Source of the DNA: Vombatus ursinus
Lineage: Eukaryota; Chordata; Mammalia; Diprotodontia; Vombatidae
Assembly: GCF_900497805.2 (NCBI RefSeq)
Contig: NW_020940358.1
Span: forward strand, 30,041,665-30,105,664
DNA length: 64,000 nucleotides
Direction: 5' to 3'
Positions 12,014-22,130 of this stretch are shown piece by piece. The notes under the pieces were generated by a model. That model was given only the letters and a program-made list of their open reading frames with translations, made no database searches and had not been told where the DNA came from. Each line of letters opens with the position of its first letter. Position 1 is the first letter of the stretch. The translations under genes were made by a program, and so were the position numbers.

Positions 12014-12778
12014 CATAGATGTTGCCATCTTGAACTGGATACCTATAGGAACTTTGGTGAAATAAGTCTGAAAGCCATTTGTGTATAATCAAGTTTTGAG
12101 AGTGAGGGCTGAATTAACCCACCAGAGATCATAGTCAATAATCTGAGTCCCCCAGTCCTTACCCTGAATTAAAGGCAGCTGGGCACCTCCAGGCCGGTGC
12201 AAAGCACTGGTCTGGGTCCCAGTGAAAGCCTCTTCTCTATTCTGACCATCAGGGCATAGTACTGTTCTCATGGTGTCAGATGCTTTCATCCATTTCAGCT
12301 CTTGGAAAAGGCAGCCTGGCTGAATAGGCTAAATGGATAAATAAACGGCAATTAATACATCAAAGGAGTGTTCTGTCAAGCATGAGGAGTTGTTTCTAAC
12401 TGGCTGTTTTGGGGACAGTGTAATTTGATCCATGTAAGGTTTGTTTCTTCTTTTCCATTAGCTCAGCATTGATTCTTCTCCCCTGCATTGGCTTTTGCCA
12501 TGTGTTGTGCAGAGCTGAAATCGACAGGCCTGGTTTTATTTAGCAGCACCTGCCTATGGGATGTGTAGTACTGCTTCCTGCCAGGATAGCTTTGTTCCGG
12601 CCTTTCCAGGGACAGCCCAAGTCAGCCTGGCTCCCGGCAAAGTGGCTCACTAATTGAACAAAGCCAAAAGGAGACCCATCCCCCACCTCAGGCCATTGGA
12701 TGTTTTACGTAGGGCCTTCAGAAATAGTGTTGTTATTAATTTCTTGATGCTAAATTCTGGTAGAGCTGAAACATAAAA
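12014..12778. other. Intron sequence, nothing recognised
   Basis: Unique-looking. 12480-12720 is GC-richer and free of recognised repeats. No exon signal. Confidence 0.4.
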
Positions 12779-12920
12779 TTATTATTTTTCTTAGGAGAAA
12801 ACTGAGACTTAAGGAAGCTAAATATTTTATGTATTGTCACAAAACTAGTCAGTGCCAGAGGCAGGATTTAATCCCAAGTGTCTCCCAACTCCCAGCCTAG
12901 CAGTCTTTCCATGATGTTGT
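12779..12920 (-). repeat. MIR-type SINE
   Basis: Reverse complement of a MIR: AGGAGAAAACTGAGACTTA, AGTGCCAGAGGCAGGATTTA and CTCCCAACTCCCAGCCTAG. Confidence 0.6.
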
Positions 12921-12957
12921 GCTGGAGAAGTAAATTTAAATAAAAATGAGCCAAACT

Positions 12958-13318
12958 AGATTGCTCTGTCCCTTGTACTTTCCGACCTCCATGCCTTTGC
13001 TTATGCCTTTCTCTATGCCTATAATTTCTACTGTGCCTGTTCTTACCTGTTGAATCCTTTAAAGCTCAACTGAAATGCTTCCTCCCAACTGAGGCTTGTC
13101 AGAAATGAACTAGCTCCTTCCCTACCTCGCATAGCTTTCTAATGTACTTCTCATGTTATGTATATTGTAGTTATAATTATTAGTGATTGTATCTTATCTG
13201 TCTGCTTACCTTGTAAGCCCCAGAAAAGCAGTGACCAAACCATATTGAAACTTGCTCTCTTTCCTCAGCATTTAGCACATTGCTTTGCACATCAGCCACT
13301 TAAATGTTTATTGAATTA
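12958..13318 (+). repeat. L2 LINE 3' end
   Basis: L2 3' UTR order is preserved: CTTTAAAGCTCAACTGAAAT (the 'aaagctcagctcaagtg' block), TTGTAAGCCCCAGAAAAGCA, CAGCATTTAGCACATTGC and ending TTAAATGTTTATTGAATT. Confidence 0.72.
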
Positions 13319-13388
13319 AAAATAGGATTAAGATAATCTATATTGAGGGCTAGAACTAAGTCCATTTTATCTACTAACTTTCATTGTG

Positions 13389-13630
13389 GACAGCTAGATG
13401 ACTAGATGGACAGAGCACTGGGCTTGGAGTCAGGAAGACTCATCTTCCTGAGTTCAAATCTGGCCTTAGACACTTATTAGCTGTGTGACCCTGGGCTAGT
13501 CACTTTAACCCAGTTTCCCCATCTGTAACATGAGCTGGAAAAAGTAATGGCAAACCACTGCAGTATCTTTGCCAAGAAAACCCCAAATGGGGTCACAGAG
13601 GGTCGGACACGACTGAACAAAAACAGCAAC
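13389..13630 (+). repeat. Long CORE-SINE with RTE-like tail (Mar-1-like)
   Basis: Complete: CAGCTAGATGACTAGATGG, GAGTTCAAATCTGG, TGTGTGACCCTGGGC, ATGGCAAACCACTGCAG and GGTCGGACACGACTGAACAA. The last motif closely matches the BovB/RTE 3' terminus. Confidence 0.88.
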
Positions 13631-14847
13631 CCCCTTCCGTTGAAAGAGCTCGGATAATTTTATATGGAGAAACTGATTTTTTTCTTAGTTGGGAAGAACA
13701 CATGTAGAAGCCGAGGCACAGAGCAGGGATGTGATTTGTTCAGGGCAAATGCCTAGTTCTGACCACCAAAACACATTCCTTTCTCTCCCATTATGTTGAA
13801 GCTTCTAGCTAGGTATTAAGTGAAATAGGATAGACGAAATCACCTTGTTCATGAAGGGGAACAATGGCAAGGTCGACTTACTAATAGCCAGCTGAATGCA
13901 GGTGGGGAAGGAGGGTTGTTCAGCTGTGAAATCCCTGTTCTCCATGCTTTCTCACTGGGAGCTGTGGAGGAGCCCCGTGGGAGCAGATGATTCTTATTCT
14001 CAGAATAGCAGCCGCAGACGCCAAAGTTTCAGTCAAGTGATTCCTCAGAAGTGCAGGGAATAGAGAAACTCATTGTCGTCAGTTAGACTATAACCCTCTG
14101 CGCGCTGCTCCCAAAGAAAACCAGCATATTGAACCCTAATGAATGTTTCATTTTATAGCCTTTGGCTAAAGTGCTGGGGAGGACTGGCCGCTCCTCCTTG
14201 CTCTCACATAGTCATCACGGTCAGCATTTCTTTTCCTGAAGAAAAGTGTTGTCATTTAATCCCCCCCTTACGTAAAGATTTAGTCATATTTGTAGCCTAC
14301 TATCTTCATGCTACCCCCACAAAAACACAGAAAAGGCGTATTCATCAGCCCCCATTATCAACATTCCTCATTCCTCTGTGATAATACTATGGAAAGGTCA
14401 CATTTACAGCAAATGTGCATAATGATACAAGTTCAAATTGAGAAACACACCAAGAAATATCAGACCATTGCCACTCACATGCTGAGATCCACACAGGCAC
14501 ATGTCTGCAATACCATATTTACATGTGGGCATAAGCCCAACTTAGCCCAGATGTACCACCCAGACCCAGCAGACACCAGAGTTCTCTTTCTGAGGTCCCA
14601 CCCTTGTCCCTCTTCTGTTCCTAATAAATGCTAAAATCAGGAAAGGGTGGCTGAGCCCACCCCCAGGCCCTCTACATTAGACCACTGCTGTCAACTCCCA
14701 TGGGTTCTGAAAGGCTTCTCTGAGAATTATGATCACCTCAATTTGTGATTTTATTGGTATGGGGAACTCTTGGGATGGAGTCCCCTCCACTGATGCGGGT
14801 CAGCAACTCACCTGTTACTTAGAGTCTCAGAGAGCTTCCTGGGGCTC
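13631..14847. other. Intron sequence; faint MIR trace near 13650-13795
   Basis: 13650-13795 has weak minus-strand MIR resemblance (AGCCGAGGCACAGAGCAGG). The rest, including the overlapping open frames at 14139-14634, has no recognised domain. No exon supported. Confidence 0.35.
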
Positions 14848-14965
14848 TGAGATGTTAGGTGATGTCCTTGTGGTCATACGGTCAATTGGTGGGCGTCAGA
14901 GGCAGGATTTGAACCCAGGTCTTACTGACTCCCAGGCCAGCCCCTTATCCCTTATCCCAGGTTGC
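14848..14965 (-). repeat. MIR-type SINE
   Basis: Reverse-complement MIR with GGCAGGATTTGAACCCAGG and CTGACTCCCAGGCCAG. Confidence 0.65.
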
Positions 14966-14989
14966 CTCTCAGGAATTGTAATGTTTAAC

Positions 14990-15165
14990 ATATTAGAGTT
15001 TTCAAAGTACTTTACTTACAACAAGTTGGTGAGGCAGGCAGTATATTATTCCCATTCTACAAATGAGAAAACTGAGGCAGAGAGACATTTAGTGACTTGC
15101 TCAAGATCAACCACAAGTGTCAAAGCCAGTATATAAACTCAGCTTGTCTGAATCTAAAGACCAAA
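14990..15165 (-). repeat. MIR-type SINE
   Basis: Reverse complement of a MIR including its L2-like tail: CAAAGTACTTTACTTACAAC, TTCTACAAATGAGAAAACTG and TAGTGACTTGCTCAAGATC. Confidence 0.7.
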
Positions 15166-15339
15166 ACCAAACTAGTCCCTCTAAATAAATGTGAAAAGAA
15201 GACTTTAACTAGTTATAGTTCTCTCATGCACTGTGGTCAGCACACCTGAGCTATTCTCATTCTCATACATGCTGTTATTGGATTTATTACCTACAGATAG
15301 AATATCCTTCACCTGTTTTTTTTTTTTAACGAGGTGGGG

Positions 15340-15670
15340 AGGTGGTGGGATGGAATGGAGAGATCCTTGGATTTGGAGTCTTAGCATCTGGGTCCAAACC
15401 CCAGCTCTTATATTTACTGTTTATGTGTTTGAACAAGTTGGTTAACTATTCTGAGCCTCATTTTCCCTTGCTATAAAAAGATAAATTATATTTTAATTAT
15501 TTTAAATTATAATTAATTATGATTTTACATTTATAATTATATTAATATTTTCATATAATTACATATGTAATAATCATAATTAATTATTAAATATAATTAA
15601 TAAAAGGAGGAGGTAGTATCCAATGATCCTAAAGGTCCTTTTAGTTCTAAATCTATCATCTTCAAATTCT
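15340..15670 (+). repeat. MIR-type SINE with CR1/L3-like tail, split by AT-rich DNA
   Basis: 5' part 15340-15480: GGATTTGGAGTCTTAGCATC, then GAACAAGTTGGTTAACTATT and CTGAGCCTCATTTTCCC. 3' part 15605-15670: CCTTTTAGTTCTAAATCTAT, the CR1/L3-type tail. The 125-bp AT block between them lies where TAAAATGAGG would be. Confidence 0.55.
15481..15605. repeat. AT-rich low-complexity tract inside a SINE
   Basis: About 125 bp of almost pure A/T with partial dyad symmetry: TTATAATTAATTATGATTTT is answered by ATAATCATAATTAATTATTA on the other side. Confidence 0.85.
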
Positions 15671-16005
15671 AACAGGAAAAGACAGTAATATATTCAAGGT
15701 ATTCAGATGGTCACAAAATGGGGGGAAATTTTTTTTTTCTGTCATTGGAAAGTGTTGGGGGGGCGGAAATGGTTAGTTGTGTTATTAATGGGTGGGGTTC
15801 CAGGTAGGAAACAAAAGCTAGAGGCAGTATTTTCTAATGAAAAAAAAATTATACAGCAGGGCAGCTGGGTTTTAGCTTTTCATGTGTCCCTGAATTCGGT
15901 CTATAGTTTTGGACAAGACTCTTCACCCTCTCTATGTCTCAGGTTCCTATTGCGTTCTCATTGCATATTTCTGTTGCCCATATTTGTTGTTCTGCCTCAT
16001 TTTAG
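15671..16005. other. Intron end before exon 16006
   Basis: No repeat recognised. The stretch just before 16005 is pyrimidine-rich (TTGTTGTTCTGCCTCATTTTAG) and serves as the acceptor of the next exon. Confidence 0.5.
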
Positions 16006-16090
16006 GGTCGGTGAGACTATGGGTTCAAGAGAGGAAAAGGGTTCCACACCAGAGTCTGAGCTGGAAACTAGCCTTAGCTACATCTGTAAG
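16006..16090 (+). CDS. FAM178B: FAM178B small internal exon (variable linker into the helical domain)
   Basis: An 85-nt candidate exon: acceptor CTCATTTTAG before 16006, donor GTTAGT after 16090. It gives 1 nt completing the codon split after exon 935-1067 (AG+G, Arg) and then 28 codons ending in phase 0, exactly the phase needed by the exon at 16404. The first part is acidic/polar (GSREEKGSTPESE) and poorly conserved. The end, ELETSLSYICK, joined to FLMLC of the next exon, lines up with SLF2 residues I recall as 'ETNIL..VVKFLGLC'. The donor is slightly weak but is the same GTTAGT used by exon 28329-28416. Phase fit plus alignment make it likely; transcript data would settle it. Confidence 0.7.
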
Positions 16091-16403
16091 GTTAGTAGTC
16101 TGCGTAGAACAGTTCTCCCTTGTCTTCCATACGGTTCTGCCTATCCCAGTCTGGGCATACGAATGCTAAATGTTAACAACCAATTCTTTTTTTTTTTTTT
16201 TAAATCTTTCAGCTAATGCCTTGCCCCAAGAAGTGACTTGGGACTCAGGCTTCTTTCAATCCTTCTTTCTCCTGAGTCACATCTAGTGTTGCTATAGAGA
16301 ATCCATAGCCAAAACTTTCCCACCGAATCTCCCAAGACTGGCACTATTCTTTCCCTTGGGCATTCCTGATACCCCCCTTTCCACATGATTTCTCTCTCTC
16401 TAG

Positions 16404-16580
16404 TTCCTGATGTTGTGTGTCATGGCCCAACCCGGCGCTTACACAGATGGGGAACTGCTCAGCCTGATGTACCTGGTATGCCGAGCCAGTCTGGATAGAC
16501 AGTTACGCCTACTACCCACTACTGACCTCCAGCAGCTCCTGCTCTTGTTACTTGAGGATGTTAAAGACTGGCCAGAGAAG
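16404..16580 (+). CDS. FAM178B: FAM178B internal exon (core FAM178 domain)
   Basis: A 177-nt exon, phase 0 to phase 0, 59 codons. The acceptor is a strong CT tract ending CTCTCTAG and the donor is GTAGGT. The peptide runs [19 protein letters not shown], then [19 protein letters not shown], then [19 protein letters not shown]. The order P-x-x-(Y/F)-T-D-x-E, S-L-D-R/K-Q-L, I/L-P and D-W is that of the SLF2/FAM178A C-terminal region (recalled: HPEG-TDRE, LEKQLKQIP, NIRDW). In SLF2 this region is an all-helical Nse6-like module that works with SIMC1 or SLF1 and SMC5/6; for FAM178B no such role is established. Divergence from SLF2 is why I prefer FAM178B. The ATG at 16410 is internal and not a gene start. 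Confidence 0.9.
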
Positions 16581-17048
16581 GTAGGTAATAACAGGCCTCT
16601 CCCACTTCCCTGTCTTGGAGATCCTCATGATTCTGCTCAGATCTTTCATTTTTGCCCCTGCTCCTCAAAGCCCTCTGTACACTGCTAGTATTTCTTATTC
16701 TAGAATTTCTTGAATCTTTTGTTGAGAGTGTTATTACATGGAGGTGGGTGGTTTAATAGCACTTATGAATGACCAGGGAGGGTATCTCCTGCTGCCCTCT
16801 TAGGTGAGTGACTTCAGGGTTTTGAAAAGAAATCGGGGTCTCTGTCCAAAACTTTTATCTCATTTTCCACCTCAGTAATCCTAATGCCTTCATGAGCCTG
16901 CCCCTAAGTGCTATGTTCTTGGAGTTCATATGGTTCTTTCCAAAGTACCTGGCTTGTTCCTTGGTTGGGGCTCTTGTGAAGTGGAGAGAGCAACGTCACT
17001 TCTGTGTTACACACCATCCTTAATGATCACCATTTCCTTTTTTGGCAG
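16581..17048. other. Short intron (468 bp)
   Basis: Bounded by GTAGGT and TTTTTTGGCAG. No repeat recognised. Confidence 0.8.
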
Positions 17049-17146
17049 CTGCCAGAGCTGTGCTGCATGTTGAGCTGGGTGTCTGATCACCATCACAACC
17101 TGCTGGCTGCGGTGCAGCTTGTCCTGGATGTTACTACCCGTGGCAG
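17049..17146 (+). CDS. FAM178B: FAM178B internal exon (HHHNLL motif)
   Basis: A 98-nt exon, phase 0 in, 2 nt (AG) out: 32 codons. Acceptor TTTTTTGGCAG, donor GTACAT. The peptide starts [19 protein letters not shown] and continues [13 protein letters not shown]. The HxHNLL-x-x-VQL pattern followed by T-x-RGR matches SLF2 (recalled HPHNLLWLVQL ... TSRGRQLR). The RGR motif is completed by the first base of the exon at 28329. It lies 468 bp after the previous exon. The donor's +5 position is not G, so it is somewhat weak, but frame and alignment leave little doubt. Confidence 0.9.
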
Positions 17147-17914
17147 GTACATTTTTTCCATCTCCATTTCCACAGTGAGACACTTCATCTCTTCAGGGTC
17201 TATGTGATGTTCTAAGATTGGGGCCAAGGTGTCAAGAGTGTGCTGGTGTATGTGTATCATTGATTGTGTCAGCAATGTTGTATGCTTGAGTACATCTGGT
17301 GAAGTGTAGTGTGTGTGTGGACAAGATTAGATCTAGTGTACTGCTTGGCCTATGTCTTTCTTGCTACTTTCTCAAAGGTGGGAGAAATGCCCATGGAAGA
17401 AATTACTCTTTATTCCCCAAGTCCCTGAGAAATTAAGGGAATATATTCTAGAAACAAAGAAGAAGTTACTCAAAAGAGGATGAGCTGATGAGCCCATAAG
17501 TAAACCTAAATTGCTTAACTTGGATCTATTAGTGCAATTAACTTGTCACCAAGAGGTGCCAAGAATGAATAGAACAAAGTCACCAGATGCAGTCACCCTG
17601 AACTGCTAGACAATGTTGTTCCTAAGGTGAAGGAAGCTTATCCCAGACCTACAAATTTAGGTCAAAAGCAAGGGGGGAAAGCATCTTTCCTACATTCTCT
17701 GCAAAGGAAAATACCTACTCTACATTTGAAGGAGCTGGCTCCTAGAAGCTCTGTCCCCAAGGAGTAAAGGGAACCAGATTTCCTGTTGAAGCAAAGACAA
17801 TATCAGGCAAGTCCAGACTTTTGAGCTGCCTGCTCAGTACCTGGCTGCTAGCAGGGTCCACATTTGTACTATGGCAAAGGGTGTGGCACCAATACACATT
17901 TAATAGCTGAAATA
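17147..17914. other. Intron sequence, nothing recognised
   Basis: Start of an 11.2-kb intron. No clear repeat or exon. Confidence 0.45.
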
Positions 17915-19070
17915 ATTTAATTCAATTCACTTCAATGACTGTGTTAAGTACTAGCTTAAGTACTAATACATAGTTGTGTGCAATAATGGGGATAAAGGAC
18001 AAAAATGAAAAAGTCTCTGTCTTCATGGAACATATATTCTACTGGGGTGATACAACATGTATTCAGAAAAATAAAGACAAAGAAATTTGAACAGAGAGAG
18101 ATAACAAAGTGAGGGGGGAAGGGGAGAAGAGGCTGGAACCAGGAAGGTTCTACTGAGGAAGCAGCCTCTGAGTTGAATCTTTAAGGACGACAAGGATTTC
18201 AATAAGTGGAATTGAAGAGAGAGTATATTCAGAGATAGAGATTTTAGAACTCCACCTTAGCAGGGACCTGGGAAGTCACTTAGTCCAAACCTTTTATTTT
18301 GTAGATGAGGAAACTGAGGCCCAGAGTGGTCAAGTGACTTTTTTATAGGATTATGCAGAAACTAAGAGCTAGATCATAATTCAAATCTGGAACCCTCTGA
18401 TTCTACATCCAATCCTTTTTCTACTTTGTCACACTACAATCTAGACATGGGAGACTAGCTTGAACAAATGAATCAAAGCAAGAGATGTAATGTTGAGTTC
18501 TGGGAACATCCAGCAGTCTAGTTTCACTGGAATGTAGAAATGTGTGAAAAGGAAGTAAATATGAAATTAAGCTGAAAAGATAGGTCAGAGGCAGATTGAG
18601 GAGGATCTTTAACACCAGGCTGAGGAATTAGTTTTGTATTTTCAAGGCAGTATGGAGTCACTGAAGGTTTTTTGTAGGAAGGTGACATGCTCAGACCTGT
18701 GGTTTAGCAAAACTATTTCGTTATCTATGTAAAAGATGGGGAGAGGGGAGAGAGAGAGGCCATTCAAGAGGCTATTTTGGTGTCCAAGTGAGAGATGCTA
18801 AGGGACTGAACTTTGGTGGAGTCATGGGAATGTAAAGAAGGGGACATGAGAGACAGTTTGGAGGTAAAATTGATAGGATTTAATAAAACTGTTTCTTTGT
18901 AGGAGGTGAACGAGAAGGAAGAGTCAAGGATGATGCTTTGAACCTGAGTAACCAGAAGGGTGGGGGTGCCATCAACAGACACAGAGAAGTTGGAAGGAAG
19001 GTGGCTTTAGGGAAGAAAATGATGAATACCATTGAACATACTAGATTTTGGGTACCCACAGGACATCTGT
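17915..19070 (-). repeat. L2 LINE, long 3' fragment split by a MIR
   Basis: Reverse-complement L2 in two blocks, 17915-18240 and about 18441-19070. Diagnostic blocks in order (+ strand reading): TTCATGGAACATATATTCTA; TGGAGTCACTGAAGG with GTGACATGCTCAGACCTGTG; GAGTCAAGGATGATGC; GACATCTGTTTACTC. These are complements of the L2 blocks around 'caggtctgaccatgtcac' and 'gagtcatccttgactc'. Confidence 0.75.
18241..18440 (-). repeat. MIR-type SINE inside L2
   Basis: Reverse-complement MIR: GTAGATGAGGAAACTGAGG, CCCAGAGTGGTCAAGTGACT and TCAAATCTGGAACCCTCTG. It separates two collinear blocks of one L2 copy, so it is the younger insertion. Confidence 0.75.
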
Positions 19071-19109
19071 TTACTCCCTGCTGTCTCTATTCATCTCTGT
19101 CTTAGTAGA

Positions 19110-19362
19110 GACAGTGTAACACAGGAGATACAGTGCTGGTCTTGGGGTCAAGAAGAATTGGGTACAAATGTCCCCTCTGACATCTATCAGTTATGAGAAT
19201 GGACAAGTTATTTAACATCTCTGAGCATTAGTTTCCTTGCCTGTAAAATGGGGATGATACTTTTAATACCCATTTTACAGGATTGTTGTGAGGCTTAAAT
19301 GGCAAAATGTAAATAAAGTGGTGTGTAAACTTTAAAGTCCTATGCCAGAGTTCATTATTATT
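19110..19362 (+). repeat. MIR/Ther-type CORE-SINE with L2-like tail
   Basis: GTGCTGGTCTTGGGGTCA, GAATGGACAAGTTATTTAAC, CCTGTAAAATGGGGATGAT and GGATTGTTGTGAGGCTTAAA, ending near TTCATTATTATTTG. Confidence 0.72.
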
Positions 19363-20035
19363 TGTGTTGCTCCCCTTCTGCACAAAAGCCTCTTAAAAGT
19401 CCCTATTTGCCAAGAGAGATGAATCTGATATTCAAGGCCCCAGCCTACCTATCCAACCTCATTTCTTCTTATTCCCTGTGTTTTAGCCTAACCAGACATC
19501 TCACTGTCATTCAAACATGCCATGCTATCATCATGGATTTTGAGACTTTGCACATGCATTTCCCTCATTTCTTACGTCTTTTCCCTTTCCATCCACGTAT
19601 CAGGGGCAGCTAGGTGGCACAGTGGATAGAGCACTGGGCCTGGACTCAGGAAGACCTGAGTTCAAACTCAGCCGCAGACATGTACTAACTGTGTGACCCT
19701 GGGCAAGTCACTTTGCCTCATTTGCCCTAGTTTCCTCATCTGTAGAATGAGCTGGGGAAGGAAATGGCAAACTACTCTAGTATCTTTGCCAAGAAAATTC
19801 CAAATAGGGTAACAAAGAGTCCGACATGACTGAACAACATTCACCCATCTACATCCTACTTCCAGTTTATCCTGCATGTAGCTTGTTTGCACATAGTTGC
19901 TTGCAGGTTGTCTCCCCCATTAGACTGTGAGCTCCTTGATGGCAGGGCTGTTTTTTGCCTCTCTGTGTGTCTCTAGCACTTAGCACAGTGCCTGGTATGT
20001 AGGGAATACTTAATAAACGCTTGTTGACAGCCTAT
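19363..20035 (+). repeat. L2 LINE 3' region split by a long CORE-SINE
   Basis: Left part 19363-19602 (CTATCCAACCTCATTTCTTC), right part 19839-20035 (CCATTAGACTGTGAGCTCC, TTAGCACAGTGCCTGG, ending AATAAACGCTTGTTGACA). The two parts are consecutive in L2. Confidence 0.8.
19603..19838 (+). repeat. Long CORE-SINE with RTE-like tail (Mar-1-like)
   Basis: Complete copy: GGGGCAGCTAGGTGGCACAG, GAGTTCAAACTCAG, TGTGTGACCCTGGGCAAG, ATGGCAAACTACTCTAG and GAGTCCGACATGACTGAACA. It interrupts L2, hence is younger. Confidence 0.9.
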
Positions 20036-20039
20036 TTTT

Positions 20040-20262
20040 TAGGGTTCCAATTTCACTTCACTAAGACTTTTCTGACTGCTCCAACTTTAAATTGAACTTC
20101 CCCATCTTTGAACTATTTTCTGTAACATTATTTTGGCACTTCTATACTGCCTTTCATTGTTACTGTTTCATCTATATGTGTATGTTGTCTCCTCAGCTTA
20201 AAGCTTCTGGAGGACTATATTTTCCCCTCAGTGTCATCCTAAAATATAATATGTGCTTATAA
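20040..20262 (+). repeat. L2-like 3' fragment, divergent
   Basis: Weak L2 order: TTTTCTGACTGCTCCAACTT, TTGTCTCCTCAGCTTAAAGC and a terminal ATATAATATGTGCTTAT. Confidence 0.4.
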
Positions 20263-20640
20263 CCTAAAGGAATGTTGCTTTGCTTTTTTTAGGGACTTTT
20301 GGATATGTGCTTTTAGCCAGCTTTGACTATATACTCTGGGAGCATGTTGAACACTCCAGGGATCTATATCCGTTCCACTGTTGTTGGGCTATGTGACCTC
20401 CAGCCATGTGCTATGGGTTATGTGAGCTTGCCTCTCAGAAACAGGCAGAAAGAATAACACTTGTTAGATATGTAAAGATGATGAGAACTATTATAGCAGC
20501 AGACAGAAAGAGAAAGAAAGAGACAAGGGTGGGGAGGGGAGAAAGAGTACCAGATTGAGAAAAAGACAGAGACGGAGAGAGGCAAAGAGTCAGAGAGGGC
20601 TAATTCCCAGGATGGGTCTTTAAATGACCATGTGGGCTGC
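20263..20640. other. Intron sequence with purine-rich tract
   Basis: No exon. The AG-rich stretch around 20500-20590 (AGAAAGAGAAAGAAAGAGAC) is low complexity. Confidence 0.5.
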
Positions 20641-20779
20641 TGTTCTTTTAGTTAGCATCTCCTTGGGTCTTCACTACATCCTGTGCAACATCTCTTATCT
20701 ATGTCTCATTCTCATCACTCACACAGCCACCACCCTAGCTTATGCCCTCATCCCCTCCCACGTGGATTGATGCAATGGA

Positions 20780-21045
20780 GACAGCTAGGTGGTGCAGAGG
20801 ATAGAGTGCTGGGCTTGGAGTCAGGATGACCTGAGTTCAAATGCAGCCTCAGGTACTTACTAGCTGTGTGACCCTGGCAAAGTCATCTAACCTCTGTTTG
20901 CCTGTTTCATTGACTGTAAAATGGGGGTAATAACAACACCTACCTCCTAAGGTTGCTGGGAAAGATCAAATGAAGTAATATTTGTAAAGCACTTAGTACT
21001 GTGCCCGGTACATAGTAGATACTATATAAATGCTTATTTCCTTCC
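20780..21045 (+). repeat. CORE-SINE with L2-like tail (Ther-type) inside L2
   Basis: ACAGCTAGGTGGTGCAGAGG head, CTGTGTGACCCTGGCAAAG CORE, CTGTAAAATGGGGGTAAT and the tail TAGATACTATATAAATGC. The head matches the other SINEs but the tail is L2-like. Confidence 0.85.
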
Positions 21046-21261
21046 CTTCCCCCCAACGGCCTCCTAAATGGTTTCCCTGCATCAAGTCTCTCCCCTCTCC
21101 CAACTCTCCTTCACACAGCTGCCAAATTGATTTTTGCTAAAGTGCATGTCTTATCATATCACTGCCCTTCTCAGTAAACTCTGATGGTTCCTATTTACCT
21201 CCAGGACCAAATATAAACTCCCCTAATATTTAAAACCCTTCACAATCTGGTTCCAGCCTAC

Positions 21262-21263
<2 letters not shown>

Positions 21264-21293
<30 letters not shown>

Positions 21294-21448
21294 TTTTTTG
21301 CTTTTTTTTTGGTGAGGCAGTTGGGGTTAAGTGACTTGCCCAGGGTCACACAACTAGTAAGTGTTAAGTGTCTGAGACTGGATTTGAACTCAGGTACTCC
21401 TGAACTCCAAGGCCAGAGCTCTATTCACTGCACCACCTAGCTGCCCCA
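21264..21448 (-). repeat. Short poly-A CORE-SINE inside L2, 16-bp TSD
   Basis: Reverse complement of the short SINE, its A tail now a (TTTC)n/T tract (21264-21310). Blocks: GGGTTAAGTGACTTGCCCAG, GGATTTGAACTCAGGTACTC and CACCACCTAGCTGCCCC. Target-site duplication TCCAGCCTACCTTTCT at 21252-21267 and 21449-21464, identical. Confidence 0.92.
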
Positions 21449-21712
21449 TCCAGCCTACCTTTCTAGCCTTATAGCTGGCCTCCTCACTGTTCTTCATAGA
21501 TAGCCCTCATAGATAGCACACATAGACAGATAGCACACTTGTCTCTTTGCCTCTGCACTGTCTGTCCCCTAGTCCTGGAATGCTCTCCCTCTTCACTTTT
21601 GTCTACCTCTCAGAATCCTTGGTTTCCTTAAAAGCTCAGCTCAAGTGCTACCTTCTTTATCAGGCTTTTCTGATCCCTCTATTAGTAGCTTCCCCCCAAA
21701 TGACCTTGAATC

Positions 21713-21935
21713 ATATGTGTGTGCGTGTGTGTGAAAACACATGTACATATCTGTGTATATGCATACATGTATATACACATAGATACATGTATATGTGTAG
21801 TTTATATGTGTGTATATATGATTTATAGGTATATATTATATATATGATAGGTTTATATATGTATGTGTGGTTTATATATGTGGTTTATATGTGTGTGTAT
21901 GTGGTTTATGTGTATGTATATATATAGCTCTTTTT
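21713..21935. repeat. TG/TA-rich microsatellite in L2
   Basis: Alternating purine-pyrimidine tract (TGTGTGCGTGTGTGTG, ATATATGATAGGTTTATATA). The open frames reading through it are artefacts. Confidence 0.9.
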
Positions 21936-22130
21936 CTGTCTCTGTCCCACTTTCTCTGTCTATCACTCTCTGTCTTCATCTGTCTCTGTCTCTGGTTTTC
22001 CCCAGGCTAGACTGTAAAAAAACTCCCCGAGGGCAGGGACTATTTTTTCTTTTGTCTTTGTATCCTCACCACCTAGCATAGTCCCTGGCACACAGTGGGG
22101 TTCATAATATGTGCTCATTGACTGATTGTG

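Larger units (their letters stand above)
20645..22130 (+). repeat. L2 LINE 3' region with three interruptions
   Basis: Consecutive L2 blocks: 20645-20779 (CACAGCCACCACCCTAGCTT), 21050-21267 (GCCAAATTGATTTTTGCTAA, CTCCAGGACCAAATATAAAC), 21449-21710 (CTGGAATGCTCTCCCTCTTC, TTAAAAGCTCAGCTCAAGTG) and 21990-22130 (AGGGCAGGGACTATTTTTTC, CCCTGGCACACAGTGG). They are separated by a + SINE, a - SINE and a TG/TA microsatellite. Confidence 0.82.

Noticed and set aside
16410-16688. 92-codon frame starting with ATG as a separate small gene
   Set aside because: It is the FAM178B exon read from an internal Met and through the donor into the intron.
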